A stretch of DNA of 42,214 nucleotides from Rhizoclosmatium globosum (lineage: Eukaryota; Chytridiomycota; Chytridiomycetes; Chytridiales; Chytriomycetaceae): positions 1-42,214 of the forward strand of contig MCGO01000279.1 of assembly GCA_002104985.1 (NCBI GenBank), in the 5' to 3' direction. The translations under genes and the position numbers were made by a program. Position 1 is the stretch's first letter. Each line of letters opens with the position of its first letter. Below, piece by piece: positions 11,682 through 21,237 of the stretch. Under the pieces are notes generated by a model, which had not been told where the DNA came from, made no database searches, and saw only the letters and a program-made list of their open reading frames with translations.

Positions 11682-11909
11682 TTAAATTTTTTGTATCATT
11701 TTCAAGAGAGCGGTAAAGAAGGAGGAAGGCTCTGAGCTCCCTCTTATATATTTCAAAAGCATAAAATATATATTTTCTTTTACTTCCTGCGTTTTCAGGT
11801 GTTTATGACAGCTGTGAGAGGAGCTATAAGCCAAGATGTTGTATTCAACATAAACCTGGCACCACTCCTCACCATTCTTTCCAAACTGCACATTCTTCTG
11901 CCATTTCAT
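11682..11909 (-). CDS. Small hypothetical ORF, 75 aa
   Basis: This ATG-initiated frame of 75 codons (start MKWQKNVQFGKNGEEW) lies inside the large element. The peptide has mixed composition with no repeats, signal peptide or recognisable motif. Its length is within chance expectation for this base composition. I list it only because it opens with a clean ATG and begins with a protein-like segment. It may be a fragment of a transposon ORF or nothing. Confidence 0.15.
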   Translation of the reverse strand: MKWQKNVQFGKNGEEWCQVYVEYNILAYSSSHSCHKHLKTQEVKENIYFMLLKYIRGSSEPSSFFTALLKMIQKI

Positions 11910-11995
11910 AGTATTTTATATGATCTTTAATATTAACAGAGTCTCGTGATACGAAATAAAACGGAATTGAAGTTATTTATTGTTTTATCAGTTTT

Positions 11996-12044
11996 GGAGT
12001 GGGCCGGGATTGCCGACTTTGGGCTCGAATCGCCGACTCACTCA
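11996..12044 (+). repeat. Extra copy of the large element's terminal repeat
   Basis: The 49 bp starting GTGGGCCGGGATTGCC and ending CCGACTCACTCA match the reverse complement of 9085-9131, including the AGTCGGCAAT duplication that the outer right end (12285-12322) lacks. It points the same way as the right end, so it may be the true partner of the left end, with 12045-12322 added by a second insertion. Confidence 0.65.
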
Positions 12045-12322
12045 GTCTCCTCTCCTTAACAAAAATCCGAATAGCAAAAACCTCCTTTATATGAGGTACT
12101 TGATATCCGTTTCTTCAACTTTCTTTTGCACAATAGAAATAAGATGTAATCTACTCACAGTACTCTAAGCTAGACCATCAACAATCAGTATAAGCAACTT
12201 AATTATTGCGTAATTTCCATGTTTGTACTTTATTTGAGAAATTAGTTCTCGATGGGTTCTGCAGTAAATGATGCCGCGAGAAGATTTTTGGGGTGGGCCG
12301 ACTTTGCCGACTCACTCACTCA

Positions 12323-12770
12323 GTGTACGGATGCATTAGAAAAACCCTTGCAAAAAATAGAGACACATCCACCAAACTGCACCCTTGATTTGCAAAGTAC
12401 CGGCTCTCCAGTCTGCCTTTTTTTTCTCTTCTGCCCTCTGAAGTTTGTTGTTTGCTAAGATTGGACGACTCCTTGCCTTCAAGGTGATCCTCGGGGATCA
12501 CAGCTTAACTTTATTAATTTCGTTGTTGAAGTTAAAGATATAGTTGGCAAAAAATGGTCTTCTCTTCTCTTTCTTCTTGAATGGAATCTGGATACAGTTT
12601 TGAAGCATTTGACTTCAAATATTGCATGTTTTGTGAAAATTGGGAGTGTTAAATAAATTTTTCGTGTGGTAGTAATTTATCGTGCATGGCAGATACATCT
12701 ATCTGGTAGTGGGTGATTATTGCATTTGCTATCTAAAAGCATTGTTTGCTCTGTCGTTGTGAGGTGAGAG
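12323..12770. other. Intergenic, no supported gene
   Basis: This is AT-rich spacer between the large element and the repeated transposon-protein tract. No frame longer than about 70 codons and no family-like peptide was seen. Confidence 0.4.
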
Positions 12771-12796
12771 TATGCTGTGTCTAAAGGTAAAGTAGT

Positions 12797-12882
12797 TCCC
12801 CTTGCTGTCTGTGCGTGATACAACCAGAGTTGTCACCGCTAAAGGGGCCTTGCTCACAACTCTCGACAGTGGAGCACAACTC
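12797..12882 (-). repeat. Direct repeat of a transposon coding module, copy 1
   Basis: These 86 bp match 14089-14170 in direct orientation at roughly 85-90%, sharing CCTTGCTGTCTGTGCGTGAT and GGGGCCTTGCTCACAACTCT. On the minus strand it encodes CAPLSRVVSKAPLAVTTLVV followed by SRTDSKG, corresponding to CALSSRVVSKAPVAVTAPVV in the other copy. Several differences are at silent or conservative positions, so the module diverged while coding. The two copies are probably from two insertions of the same element family. Confidence 0.65.
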
Positions 12883-12899
12883 CCACCAACACCATTCTT

Positions 12900-13391
12900 T
12901 GCCATTTCAATCATGCGTTGCTATCACCCATCACTCACAACAACCCACTCTTAGATTAACCCCCAATCCTGGTGAATTCAAGGCGTCCACCTCCATGAGT
13001 ACAGTCTCAATCACCTGATCCACCGGTCACGTTCTTCCAAAAAGCGGACTCATCTGGAAAGTTCCCCACTGCGGACTCACTGCGGACTTCGACAACCTCT
13101 AGAAGCAACGTGAATGCTCCAATGCAAACAGCTACATATAGCAGCCACATCCTTGAATCAGTCACCGAGGAACTCTACACTGGAGAATCGGCACACCAAA
13201 CCTACAATATACTTATGGCCAAGCTCCACATCGTTCCTGGCTCCACGGAGAAGAATCTGCGTCAAGAGTTCAACACTCTCACCCAGACCAACCACGAGAC
13301 ATGTCATATTATCAGGATCGTTCCGAAAAACTTTTCAATGGCAACCTCCAGTGTAAATTGTTTGGAGGATACCCGTACCACTGTTTGAAAG
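12900..13391 (+). pseudogene. Possible retrotransposon gag-like fragment
   Basis: A plus-strand frame at 13110-13391 reads a soluble, helical peptide including SVTEELYTGESAHQTYNILM and EFNTLTQTNHETCHII. The pattern of short helices ending in a 'EF..L.Q' segment is reminiscent of LTR-retrotransposon gag proteins. There is no zinc knuckle, protease or PBS nearby, and the frame upstream is broken by stops. This is a weak call. Confidence 0.25.
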
Positions 13392-13699
13392 GACTTTTTG
13401 TTGGCTTATTGCCGTAGCTTGAGTTTAGTAGTGCCCAACCCCACAGTCCGTCTGTGACTTCTGTAGCAGATATGACTGATTGAACCTTGTCAAATGCTGT
13501 ATGGTTATTTCTTTCAACTTCATGTTGAAGTTGGTGTTCGCCTTGGCCTCCCAGTTTCTTTTGAAGACCCTGTTCCTCCAGTATTGCACTCAGTTCTCCA
13601 CCTGTATGTTCCCCCCGGCTGGGTCAACTTTCCAGATTCTGTTAGTATGAGGTTTAGTTTGGTTTACCCACGCTGTGAAGAATTTGACTTGATCATACA

Positions 13700-13930
13700 A
13701 TTCTGTTCAATTTTTGAACAGATCAACAAATCTCATTGATGTGGCTGCGCATATAATGATGATGGCTCCCACATTTCCAAATATATATCCTTTTTCTTTC
13801 TGTATACTGCATCCATAACAAATAATTTGGCTGGTTTGTATTTGTATGTTCCATTGTTTTCGTAGTATGGGTATCGTTTGAATTTTCCTTTGATGCAATC
13901 CTTGCACGTTGGTGTATGGCATCGACAGGA
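13700..13930 (-). pseudogene. Transposon protein fragment with Cys/His cluster
   Basis: A minus-strand frame g reads CRCHTPTCKDCIKGKFKRYP and then YKYKPAKLFVMDAVYRKKKD to a stop near 13735. The C-x4/5-C-x2-C-type spacing followed by Lys/Tyr-rich sequence looks like a zinc-ribbon end of a mobile-element protein. It lies downstream of, and on the same strand as, the 13976-14656 frame, so both may be parts of one dead gene. Confidence 0.35.
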
Positions 13931-13975
13931 TGAATCCGTGGGATAATGTTTTCAGGATGTGGTACCCGTTCTGCT

Positions 13976-14656
13976 TCATGGGCTGAGGTTTGGAATGCGT
14001 CGTATGGGCAATTGTATGAATTTGATATGTGATGTCTGTTCTACAGTGTTATCAAGACAACTCACATTATGTGAGTTGTAGAAGTCAGCTCCCTTGCTGT
14101 CTGTGCGTGATACAACTGGAGCTGTCACCGCTACAGGGGCCTTGCTCACAACTCTTGACGACAGAGCACAACTCTTTGGTAGGTCAGGTACTGGTAAATT
14201 TTGGTCTTCAGAAGTGCTGCTGTCTGATAGTAGTTCAGTGTCTGTTTTGCTTGGTGCCATTTTGGTTTTTGTGAGTGGCATGTGGTAGTTGGATGGCTGC
14301 AACTGTTTTGGTGGCAGTGGTGCCTTTACTGTTTATGTTGGTAATTCCGAATCATCCATATCTGAGTCTGTCTCAGATGGTGAGTTGGTGTGTGAAGGAA
14401 AGTAGTGGTAGATGGTAGATGGCTTATTAGTAGTAGACTCCTTTCTTGACTTCATTCCTATCAATTTCTCCTGGTACTTTGTAATTTTGAGTGGAGTGCA
14501 GGGGTAAAAGTGTCCAAAGCATGGTCCTTTAACTCCTTCCGCATCACCTGGACATGGTGGGCATTCCTTTCCAGCTTGAAGGAATCCACAAGAAGCTGCA
14601 CCACATTTGTCACATGGGAACATTTTGTGGGGAGGTTTTGTGTTTTTTGTCCCCAT
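13976..14656 (-). pseudogene. Cys-rich transposon-type protein, one in-frame stop
   Basis: From an ATG at 14656 the frame reads a Cys-rich head (FPCDKCGAASCGFLQAGKEC, then CPPC and a later GPCFGHFYPC) followed by a Ser/Thr/Lys-rich linker. One TAA at 14333-14335 interrupts it, after which the same frame continues to 13976, about 226 codons in all. The second half contains the module repeated at 12797-12882. The paired cysteines suggest a zinc-binding head. Host families with this arrangement were not recognised. The duplicated module and surroundings point to a mobile element. Confidence 0.45.
14089..14170 (-). repeat. Direct repeat of a transposon coding module, copy 2
   Basis: This is the partner of 12797-12882, located inside the Cys-rich pseudogene. 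The separation of about 1.3 kb in direct orientation could also be read as remnants of two tandem or nested copies of one element. Confidence 0.65.
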
Positions 14657-14756
14657 CCCACTTAAGTTACGTTTGCAGTTTGACGTCCATTTACCACATT
14701 ATTCCCATTCCCGTTGTTAACTTTTGGGTGAGTTCTTTCTGGCCATTTTTGGGTTT

Positions 14757-14880
14757 TTAGGTGGGCCTGAGTTGTTGGCCTGAGTTTGTTAGGCCTTGGC
14801 CTGAGTTGTTAGGACAGGTTCCTAGGAAACCTAGGCCGACTTTTCCTAACAGGTTAGGCCGGTCCTGATATGTCAGGCCA
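14757..14880. repeat. Short GGCCTGAGTTGTT tandem/palindromic cluster
   Basis: Three direct units of GGCCTGAGTT(T)GTT occur in about 50 bp. They are followed by interleaved palindromic pieces (CCTAGGAAACCTAGG, CCTAACAGGTTAGGCC) and a final TGTCAGGCC. It resembles the subterminal repeat array of a DNA transposon end. No opposite end was located. Confidence 0.45.
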
Positions 14881-14883
14881 AAG

Positions 14884-15165
14884 TCAAGAAATAAACTCTT
14901 GCAGCGCCATATCAGTACGAGTTTCTTTACATTGAATAGCTGAGGACTTGTATTTGTCAAATATGGCGTTGAAATAGTGTTTGATGTCGTCAATGGTGGT
15001 ATTGTTGATGTCTTTAGGCACAACCTTCATGATATGTTCCTGATTGTAGATGTCGAATCCGGTCACAACTATGTCATATACCTCCTTGTCAGTGGTGGGA
15101 ATAGCCATTCCCATATTCAGATCTTCAGATGATATTGACAGCAACAAAGAAGGAATACGGGGAGA
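14884..15165 (-). pseudogene. Transposon-like ORF remnant
   Basis: This minus-strand frame of about 90 codons contains MGMAIPTTDKEVYDIVVTGF and DINNTTIDDIKHYFNAIFDK before a stop at 14884. The peptide is well formed (amphipathic, no low complexity) but has no clear start upstream. Family unknown. Its position between other relics suggests a mobile-element fragment. Confidence 0.3.
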
Positions 15166-15345
15166 CAAAGGACAATTCCTCGGCTATGGGGACTATGATG
15201 GCCACAAAGTTCTCCAAAGTGGGTGGGTAATCTGGAAGAAGGGTAGACCAATTTGCTCAAAACCAAAAATTACCCGCAACGCATTTTTCTTAGAAGACAC
15301 TTATACCTTCAAGGATCTCATTTTCAATCATCTACTAAAGTTCTA
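15140..15345 (+). pseudogene. Ty1/copia-like integrase-RT junction relic
   Basis: A plus frame reads GQFLGYGDYDGHKVLQSGWV, then IWKKGRPICSKPKITRNAFF to a stop near 15343. This matches the pattern that follows the integrase core in copia polyproteins (FLGY....K.YR.w......v..S.dV.F.E). No reverse transcriptase, protease or LTR was found next to it. It is a short dead fragment identified by pattern only. Confidence 0.45.
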
Positions 15346-15689
15346 AAGGAAAGTTAATAACTTGATTGAGGTGCTAGCAGTTGTAGCACCCAACAAATAA
15401 AATGAATTCTCTTCCAAATTGCAGACAAACTAAACACAACAGACATGGAGAAGAATTTGAACACTGCCTTGATTCTTTCAGAACTGTAACTGATATTACA
15501 GGCAGTATTTCAATAAATAAAGTTGACATATTTGACCCAAATCCATCAACCTGTAACATATTATTACTTAACTATGCCTGGGAATCTTGCAGTGGAGCTA
15601 ATGTCACAGGTGAACATCACAGTGTTGTAAGTAGTGCCAATCATGTAATTAAATATAGCACCGTATTTAAATGCTCAAGCTGTTAGTAT

Positions 15690-16351
15690 GTTAGCAGAGT
15701 GTTTTTGAAGTGAAAAACAACAGGTTATAGTCTGTTTGAACACCATAAGAATCACTTTTGTTGAACAAGGTAGTACATTTACATCTAGATTTTCAATGTA
15801 TCTTTTTTACATTAAAGAATGTGTTTAACCCTTGGAATGGCCTAGGAAGTGGCGCCTCAAAGTTAGCAGATGAGCCGCATTTGTTTGATGCAAGGTCCAG
15901 TGATGCAAGGATAAGTATGAATACTTTAAAATCCAGATACACCAACAATGGTGCAAAGGGGCTATACTTTTGCATATCAATACTTGAACTGCTTTAATTT
16001 GAGTCTACTTCAAAAAAGTTGTTGCATCCAATTAGATAGCAGAATCCTAGAATGTCTCAACAGCTAGGCAGTGAATAAAATAAATAGAGCATCCTTCTAA
16101 ATGAACCTATTGTTACTATGAAACTTGACCAATTAATGTAGCTAGAGCTTTATCTGAATAAACTTCTTAAAACATTGAGCAAGAGTTGTTTGATTCAAAC
16201 TTGAATTTTTTTAGCATTGCTTTTAAAAATGTTAGGCCAAGTCAATTGACACCTATCTTAGTGGTTAATAAATAAAAAGCTTATCATTTTCATCCATATG
16301 TTTGTTATACTGTTAATAAACATTTCTTGTGACAAAAGTGAGTGAGTCAAC

Positions 16352-16411
<60 letters not shown>

Positions 16412-16841
16412 TCTTTTTCTTCCTTCTTCTTCTCTTCCTAGAACTAAAGGCTGCTCCAGTTATTGTTGGAGTCTGTCGATCACGACCCCAGTATGCGAAG
16501 GCTTAATTGGGATTTTGGGAAACTTATTCTTATTGGAATACTAATCTTAATAGAACAATTTAAACGCCGGGAAAAACACACCGAGACAATCACAAATATC
16601 CCCATCTCCACCTATCAGCCTCCGTTCGCTTATTCCTTGAACAAATGTGAGTGATATAGATGCTGATTGAAGGGTTGATTGAACTTGGATCTTGATTGAA
16701 GTCTTGTCCTAATAAAGATCACGCGTGTTTCCAATCTTTCTTGCATTTGGCTTGTAAACCCTAAAATTACTTATTCAACAGTTATGTAAAAAACGCATAA
16801 CAGGCCCTAGGGCCGCCTTAAATTCCTAAATTTATTATGAA
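15690..16841. other. Intergenic with CA microsatellite; no gene supported
   Basis: This is the AT-rich spacer between the transposon tract and the 3' end of CMR1. Apart from the microsatellite at 16354-16408, it holds only short chance frames. The TGAGTGAGTC just left of the CA tract repeats the outer 10 bp of the large element's termini. Confidence 0.4.
16354..16408. repeat. (AC)27 microsatellite
   Basis: This is an uninterrupted AC dinucleotide run of about 55 bp. It is preceded by AAAAGTGAGTGAGTCAACTA, which resembles the left flank and terminus of the 9084 element (AAAAGTGAGTGAGTCGGC). Confidence 0.95.
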
Positions 16842-19346
16842 TTAACACCAAATATTCATTCTTCCACTGGCATTTCCTGAAGCAATCAATGGTAAATATG
16901 GATGAAATACATTGACAGCAGGAATGGCAGTCAGGGAGATTTCTTGTAAGGACGCAGCTTGACTGCCATTGTTTCCTGAATAGATATCCACGGTTCTTTG
17001 CATATTTCCAATGACTAGTGATGAAGCTTGGCTGGTTGGTGTTCCAGAGCCAAAATAACAAGCATCTTGGCCCATCCACACAGCCTTGAACTTTTGGACC
17101 CATCTTCCAGTTTGGTTATTATGTCGGATTTTGATCAATCCTGATTCCCTCTTCTTCAAGACATTTTTCCAGAGCCCAAGAGTATCATCAAAGGAGGTAG
17201 AAATAATATCTAGGCCCTTTGGATCCCAATATGCTGCATTGACTGAGAGATTGTGAGGAAGTACCATCAATGGTTCAATGAGAGGTGCTTCATCTTGCAT
17301 ATCACCAGAGAGTTTCATGTTTCGAACATCAAAGAGCTTCACTGTACGATCTAGTCCTCCAATACAGAGATATTGCTGATTGACTGGATTCAAGTGGATG
17401 GTGTTGATTTTCTTAGCAGAGAGCTGGAAAATGGTTTTGGATGGGCTTCGCAAATCAGAACAAATAGCACTCCCTGATCCATCAGATATCCAGAGCACAG
17501 AGGAGTTTTGCTCAATATCAAAATGACTGATCATTTCATCTTGCTCTGGATGAATGAAGACATCCTCAAACTTTTGCTTCTCAATGTCCATAAGTCGCAC
17601 AGAACCATCATAGGAAGAGAGCAGCAATTTGCCACAGCTGTTTTGTTGAAATAGAATCTTGCTGATTGGTTTCTGAAAGGGCTTGAAGTTGCAAACCATA
17701 GGCACAAGCTCATCAACTTCAACACCATTCCTTATTTTTTCCTGAATTTCTTGACCTTGCTCTATTGTGTCTGAAATATTCCAAAGACTAAGATTACCCA
17801 GTTTATCTCCAACAAATGCTAAGATCTTTTCCTGACAGGGTTGTGAGATCAAATTCAAATAAGATATATCAGAAACATACCTTGGAAGGATGAAATGCAA
17901 TGGAAAAGATCATCTCCTTTGTCACCTTTACTGAACCTTCAATTGGGCTTCGAAGACGATTCAATTCGGACACGGAATTGTTCTGTCCTTCGTTTGACGG
18001 GTGTTCCAGAATGAGTTTCTTTAGAGCAGTCCTTTGGAAAATATAATTCCTCATAGAATGTATTCTCCAATGTATTATAATTCCAATGTTAATTAAGTAA
18101 TTCCAGCCACTCCTTAAAAGAATTAATTCATTGTGGCATTCTCAGAATGCAATTTTTTTTGAATTAATTCCTGACATATGAGGGTCCTTTGAGAACTACA
18201 ACCAGCTACTCCAAGAGCCGCCACAGCATCCAACCCCCCTATTAATTGTGATGTTACGCGAGAATTTCACCGATCTACCCTTTTTGAACGTATTCTACAA
18301 TGCCAACTAGCCATGATAAAGACCCCTACCCACCAAAACGCGAAACTGCCGGAGTTATTTCTACAATCTTGACGCTAATAATAAGAAGACTTACACCTGC
18401 CACCTGTGCATGGCACAAAACGCAGCAAATTAGGCTGTCGTTAGTGCAAGAGGATACATTAACCTCAAAAATCACCATTAAGCAACGCACAAGTGATGAA
18501 AGGAAGAATGGCTGGTTGTACATAGAAGAAATGGTTGAAAGAACGTTTCTCTTCATGAAAATTGATTATTTGTTGTGGAATGCAAAAACCGTTCAGCTTG
18601 GAGTTAATTCGTATTAAGGCAGAGAGACGGCTAATCATGATGCCAAAGAGGCGCAAAAAGCGAGAAATGACACATTAATGAAGGAACATGGTTCTGTCTT
18701 AGTGATGAGGACAATGAAGCTGAAGATATGCACTTGGAGTTTCGAGCAGAAGGAAACGACTTTCGCAAAGTTCGGCAATGGATAAGTTAAGGGGTGGAAT
18801 ACATTTGATAGGTGGGAGAAAGGGAATTAATTAATCAATTCGTTTACATTCATAAGTGAATGCATTCATTCTGACAAGTTGTGAATTAAGTAATTCCTTA
18901 CTCTCGCTAAAAGAATTAATTCATTCCAGAATACAAAAAGAATTAATGTAATGTAAATGTAATTTTCCAAAGGACTGCAAGTTTAGAGAATCGAATACAT
19001 GCCCATCTTGAAAGGAAAATGGTATATCGCCTTGAACTCGGGACTGTTTGAAGCTGTCAAGTGCCAGTTGTGGTGACTTTGCAGCAGAGTCCTCCGCAGA
19101 TACATCCGCTTTCAGACCTCGAGCGCGAAGAGAGAAGCGGGTTGCGACTTTTTGCTCCTGCTCAACAGGAGCTTCCTCGGCGACTCGTCGCCGCTTCCTG
19201 GTCGGTGCGGGTTTGACAATGGGCACAACCAAGGGAGCCGGACTAACGCCAAGACCAATCCCCAGCTCCCTCAGCATCTGATTCTGCTCGCGAATACGCT
19301 CCTCTCTTTGGCGTTCGTACTCAGACATTTCTTCTCGGCCAAGCAT
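16842..19346 (-). CDS. CMR1: CMR1/WDR76 DNA-damage-binding WD40 protein
   Basis: Exons are 19346-18976, 18031-17881 and 17831-16842. Intron 1 is 944 nt and is formed by a transposon; intron 2 is 49 nt. The product is about 503 aa, close to yeast Cmr1 (522). The N-terminus has the family signature MSEYERQREERIREQNQMLR, a basic KRRRVA segment and a RFSLRARG motif. The C-terminal ~370 aa is a WD40 propeller with the family landmarks LLLSSYDGSVRLMD, KKINTIHLNP, GGLDRTVKLFDVR, NNQTGRWVQKF and ASGRMNIW. Known members bind damaged DNA and chromatin and work with protein-quality-control factors in the nucleus. The start at 19346 is used because the frame upstream lacks another ATG; MSEYER at 19328 is an alternative. 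It sits only 45 bp downstream of the Vps3844-like gene on the same strand. If intron 1 is not spliced the gene would be truncated. Confidence 0.85.
18091..18132. repeat. Subterminal direct repeat in hAT-like element, copy 1
   Basis: AATTAAGTAATTCC, a variable 9-10 bp, then TAAAAGAATTAATTCATT recurs at 18884-18925. Subterminal repeats of this kind usually bind transposase; here they may be vestigial. Confidence 0.65.
18884..18925. repeat. Subterminal direct repeat in hAT-like element, copy 2
   Basis: This is the partner of 18091-18132, in direct orientation, with the same outer blocks and a diverged middle. Confidence 0.65.
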
Positions 19347-19391
19347 TTTTGTGAATTTCAAATCTTTATCAATAGCAAGACAAAACAGGAA

Positions 19392-21195
19392 TTAATCTTC
19401 CTTCTTCTTTCCTGCTCCAGCACCTTGGGCATTCGATTCCTCAGATCCGACGCTTGCGAGTAATCCAACAACGAAACTGGATTTAAAAAATTTAGAGTTA
19501 GCGATTGAAAGAAACCACTCACATCATGACAACAGTGAGACCCACAGTTGTCCAGAGCAACAAGTGAAAATCGGCAGAGATATCCTGTAATTATAAATAA
19601 GATAAAATAGTGTTTTTGAGGCCAATATACCTGTTTGGCACATTGAGGTCCAGCCCACAGAACCTTTCTGTGCGATCCGCCGATAATCAGTTCTCCATTG
19701 TCATCAGTGTTGTTCGTGTAACAGCTGCAGAAGAAACACGTCTGGTTAGAGTTTCGTGGGTTTCGCATTTGGGTACAGGTTCCATGGTTTGAGCAGTTTG
19801 AGTTTAAGCTAAGCATAAGAATGAGATACTTGTTTCAACCTCAGGAGAAATACTCAACGTCATACAGTCTTGGAAATACAGTGGACAGGCTGGATTTACA
19901 ACGGCCAGACGCCTATCAAGATCAGGAATAGCAATATCTCTCTTGCTCACGGAGTTTGAAGAGGGCGCCAAAGCTATAATTTGGACTTGGCCTTCTGGAT
20001 ATAAATTGTGGAAGGTATCAATAACCTGCAAAAACAAGATGTATTAGACGTGATGTTGTCGATCAAGTAATTACCTTTGAGACAACTTCCTTGAGAACTT
20101 TAGCAGATGATTGAAATTGAGCGGATTCTTTCCCGTAGACTTCGTAAATGTTCTAAGACCGAGAATGAACAAGTTACAAAAACATTGAGCCAACTCACAT
20201 TCAAGCGAGTCATGGATACAGAAAAGTAGTCCGACAAGAAGCCTTGAACATGTGGCTGAAGCATTTCTTTGGAGTCTTTTCCGAGAGCGTCAGACAAAGC
20301 GTCAACAAAATTCATTTCAACCATGAACATTTTGTCTACGTTTTCAGATTCCTTTAAAACGGTTTTACCGAATCTTTTCTCAAAGGTCTGTTTGACATTA
20401 ACATAAGATGATTTACTGATCTCTTTGAGTTTCGATTTGAGGGAGGTTGTGGCGCTGTCAGGAATAGTTGCAACAGCAGCCTAAAGGAAACGGTGAGCAT
20501 TGATGACACAAACTAAGGATCTTACTTCTTTCTTCAGGACCAAACGCGAAACTCCCGGAATCGAAAGAATGTTGTCATTGCAAACAGATGACACAGAAAT
20601 CATGTTTGCGCGCCCAGTTCCATACTCCGAACTGATAAGCTCGATAAAATGATTCAAATAATCAGATGCGGCACTGAGTGGTGTGTGGGACGTGGAAGTG
20701 AAGGAAACCGGCAGCGGTACTTCGTCTGATGATAGAATTGTGATGAATACACTTTTGTAGTTTGAGTTTCATTCTCACTAGTCTCCAATCCAGCCACGAG
20801 CATAACGAGACTTCCCGATGATTGGTGAAATAGATCTGGTTTCAACGCGAGGACATGTTCGGAAGCCAAAATGTTTGAGAGGGAGTGCTGATCCTCGTCA
20901 CCATCTTGGGCAGCATTGTCTGACCATCTAAACAGACGCGAGACACCGTTTGCATGAGCGAGAACCGAAGTTAGATCGGACCAGGAGGCTGTGGCTGGTT
21001 CGAGAGGGCCGTTGGTGATTGGGGCCGGGCTCAAGTGCAGCGACACTGTGTTAATCAGGTAGGTCAGAGTCAACAACCAACCCAACCCCAAAGGAAGAAG
21101 GCGACTCAAACAATTAAACAAAAGAAAAAAGACAAACCAGACGCGACGACGGACGAGGCGACAGAGGCGGCGACAACAACAAACGAGAAGCGCAT
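19392..21195 (-). CDS. Vps3844/DUF3844-type ER or vacuolar membrane protein
   Basis: There are nine exons: 21195-21138, 21045-20779, 20725-20526, 20480-20199, 20152-20075, 20025-19859, 19808-19631, 19584-19523 and 19476-19392, giving about 458 aa. The first exon is a signal peptide (MRFSFVVVAASVASSVVASG). A long luminal region follows. A C-terminal Cys-rich module with CPLYFQDC, NCSNHGTC, CFFCSC and the KVLWAGPQCAKQ segment leads into one membrane helix (LLLWTTVGLTVVMM) and a short Gly/Lys tail ending GKKED. This arrangement, an EGF-like knot (CSxHGxC...CxxC) before a single TM, matches the fungal Vps3844 C-terminal domain, linked to vacuolar sorting. Introns are 45-92 nt. Its ATG is 42 bp from the divergent SNRNP40 ATG. 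The luminal half also resembles V-ATPase accessory proteins in layout, but I see no specific motif. Confidence 0.8.
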
Positions 21196-21237
21196 CCTTC
21201 GTTTGACTTTGTTCTTTGCTTTGTTTCTTCGACAAAA
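21196..21237. promoter_or_regulatory. 42-bp bidirectional start region
   Basis: Only 42 bp separate the divergent ATGs of the Vps3844-like gene and SNRNP40, so promoters or transcription starts must overlap and 5' UTRs must be tiny or overlap the other gene. No TATA box is seen. The SNRNP40 ATG has an A-rich context (GACAAAAATG). Confidence 0.6.

Larger units (their letters stand above)
9084..12322. mobile_element. 3.2-kb non-autonomous DNA element with ~130-bp inverted ends
   Basis: The left end (9084-9217) and the reverse complement of the right end (12206-12322) align over roughly 120-135 bp. Both run from an outer TGAGTGAGTCGGC through CCACCCCAAAAATCTTCT and TTTACTGCAGAACCC to TCAAATAAAGT and AATTACGCAATAAT. 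The left end carries about 20 extra bp, a duplicated AGTCGGCAAT unit. No transposase was recognised inside; the interior holds only decayed frames and the nested element at 9386-10914. An additional 50-bp copy of the left terminus lies inside the right arm (11996-12044), so the right end is compound. The target duplication is unclear. Confidence 0.7.
18027..18977 (+). mobile_element. Decayed hAT-like transposon forming CMR1 intron 1
   Basis: Perfect 17-bp inverted ends (18026-18042 GCAGTCCTTTGGAAAAT, and 18962-18978) bound about 0.95 kb. They are flanked by a near-identical 8-bp duplication, CTTTAGAG (18019-18026) and GTTTAGAG (18981-18988), with three extra bases on the right. CAGT-type ends and 8-bp target duplications are typical of hAT elements. 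Inside, a plus frame gives KKTYTCHLCMAQ, then GYINLKNHH and THK, the C-x2-C...H-x-H layout of a BED zinc finger, interrupted by stops. Further on is a NGWLYIEEMVER segment like the region that follows it in hAT transposases. A 42-bp direct repeat (18091-18132 and 18884-18925) lies near the ends. The element is dead and most of the transposase is missing. Confidence 0.75.

Noticed and set aside
16680..16800. Possible LTR end (TTATTCAACAGTTATG)
   Set aside because: No matching second LTR, primer-binding site or polypurine tract was found nearby.
17869..18054. CMR1 starting at the ATG at 18054
   Set aside because: That ATG and the first codons lie inside the hAT-like inverted end. The conserved MSEYER N-terminus lies beyond the element at 19328-19346.
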